Shown here: positions 6,173-6,342 of the stretch, piece by piece
Numbering within the stretch: position 1 is the stretch's first letter
How the letters are laid out: every line of letters starts with the position of its first letter
Source of the DNA: Planctomycetaceae bacterium
GTDB lineage: Bacteria > Planctomycetota > Planctomycetia > Pirellulales > Thermoguttaceae
Direction of reading: 5' to 3'
Length of the DNA: 6,342 nt
NCBI GenBank assembly: GCA_031259095.1
Contig: JAIRLW010000412.1
Coordinates: 1-6,342, forward strand
The notes under the pieces: model-generated
Database searches by the model: none
What the model was told of the DNA's origin: nothing
What the model saw: only the letters and a program-made list of their open reading frames with translations
Translations under genes and position numbers: made by a program

Positions 6173-6342
6173 CAAAATCAGTATTAGAAATTCCACTGAA
6201 TAATGACAATTATTTTTAACATCAGCGGTGGACGGCAAAAACTAGACCAAAAATGGTCTTGTATAAGGTGGAAGATTTGAGAGTATAAGTAATTGATTGA
6301 CCATTTTCAATCGCCATTAATTTTTAGTTTAATTGTTCGTCG

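Larger units (their letters stand above)
5520..6342. other. 823-base region with no convincing intact gene
   Basis: The region is A/T-rich, and I found no reading frame with a credible protein apart from a possible 27-codon vestige at 5832-5915. It contains a strong hairpin (5591-5639), a three-arm inverted-repeat set (5727-5792) and a CACGAA-type inverted repeat (6077-6172). Small palindromes also occur at 6244-6259 (AGACCA-AAAA-TGGTCT) and 6295-6312 (GATTGA-N6-TCAATC). On the minus strand at the right edge two frames stay open for only a few codons before a stop, so a gene ending just beyond 6342 is possible but not supported. No tRNA, IS end or att-like site is evident. Confidence 0.6.

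Noticed and set aside
5952..6209. An 85-codon minus-strand frame over the CACGAA repeat region
   Set aside because: It runs straight through the inverted repeat and A/T-rich spacer; the translation is rich in K/F/I and resembles no protein I know.
1..6342. A multi-gene defence, toxin-antitoxin or CRISPR system
   Set aside because: No partner genes, no spacer-repeat array and no reverse transcriptase, integrase or transposase core was found; the nuclease-like genes are separated by an unrelated CNNM gene.

Overview
The window looks like an A/T-rich bacterial chromosome segment. The best taxonomic clue is Der (EngA). From memory its second GTPase domain and KH-like tail (for example RNAGKSTFINTLA, GTTRDSVDVRFE, PIAFITGKTGKN) resemble planctomycete Der proteins of the Pirellula/Rhodopirellula type more than proteobacterial or firmicute ones. 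None of the four gene starts has a good Shine-Dalgarno sequence. A/T-rich DNA plus Rpn-type and AAA/PD-(D/E)XK proteins would fit a host-associated or anaerobic planctomycete. That placement is inference; no rRNA gene is present.

All four convincing protein genes lie on the minus strand. In transcription order they are: a 580-residue AAA-ATPase-like protein with a C-terminal PD-(D/E)XK nuclease-like domain (5519 to 3777); a 422-residue CNNM/CBS-type membrane protein of the CorC/HlyC group (3651 to 2383); a 136-residue protein matching only the C-terminal half of Rpn-family recombination-promoting nucleases (2285 to 1875); and the ribosome-assembly GTPase Der (1633 to 266). Gaps of about 100 to 240 bases, several with hairpins or repeats, suggest mostly separate transcription. 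Der and the CNNM protein are housekeeping-type genes. The other two belong to expanded families of uncertain role, and no shared pathway is evident.

The intergenic DNA is rich in structure. Two four-unit arrays of GGGAC/GAGAC with a 9-base period bracket der. A 15-bp tandem repeat and an A/T-rich hairpin lie just upstream of der. Upstream of the AAA gene, 5520-6342 has no convincing intact gene. It holds a strong 49-base hairpin, three mutually complementary arms that form alternative hairpins, a possible vestige of an XRE-type helix-turn-helix gene, and an inverted pair of CACGAA-rich arms.

I see no CRISPR array, tRNA, rRNA, complete insertion sequence or recognisable multi-gene defence system. 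The most worthwhile leads are the 9-base arrays around der, the structured region upstream of the AAA gene, and the headless Rpn protein.
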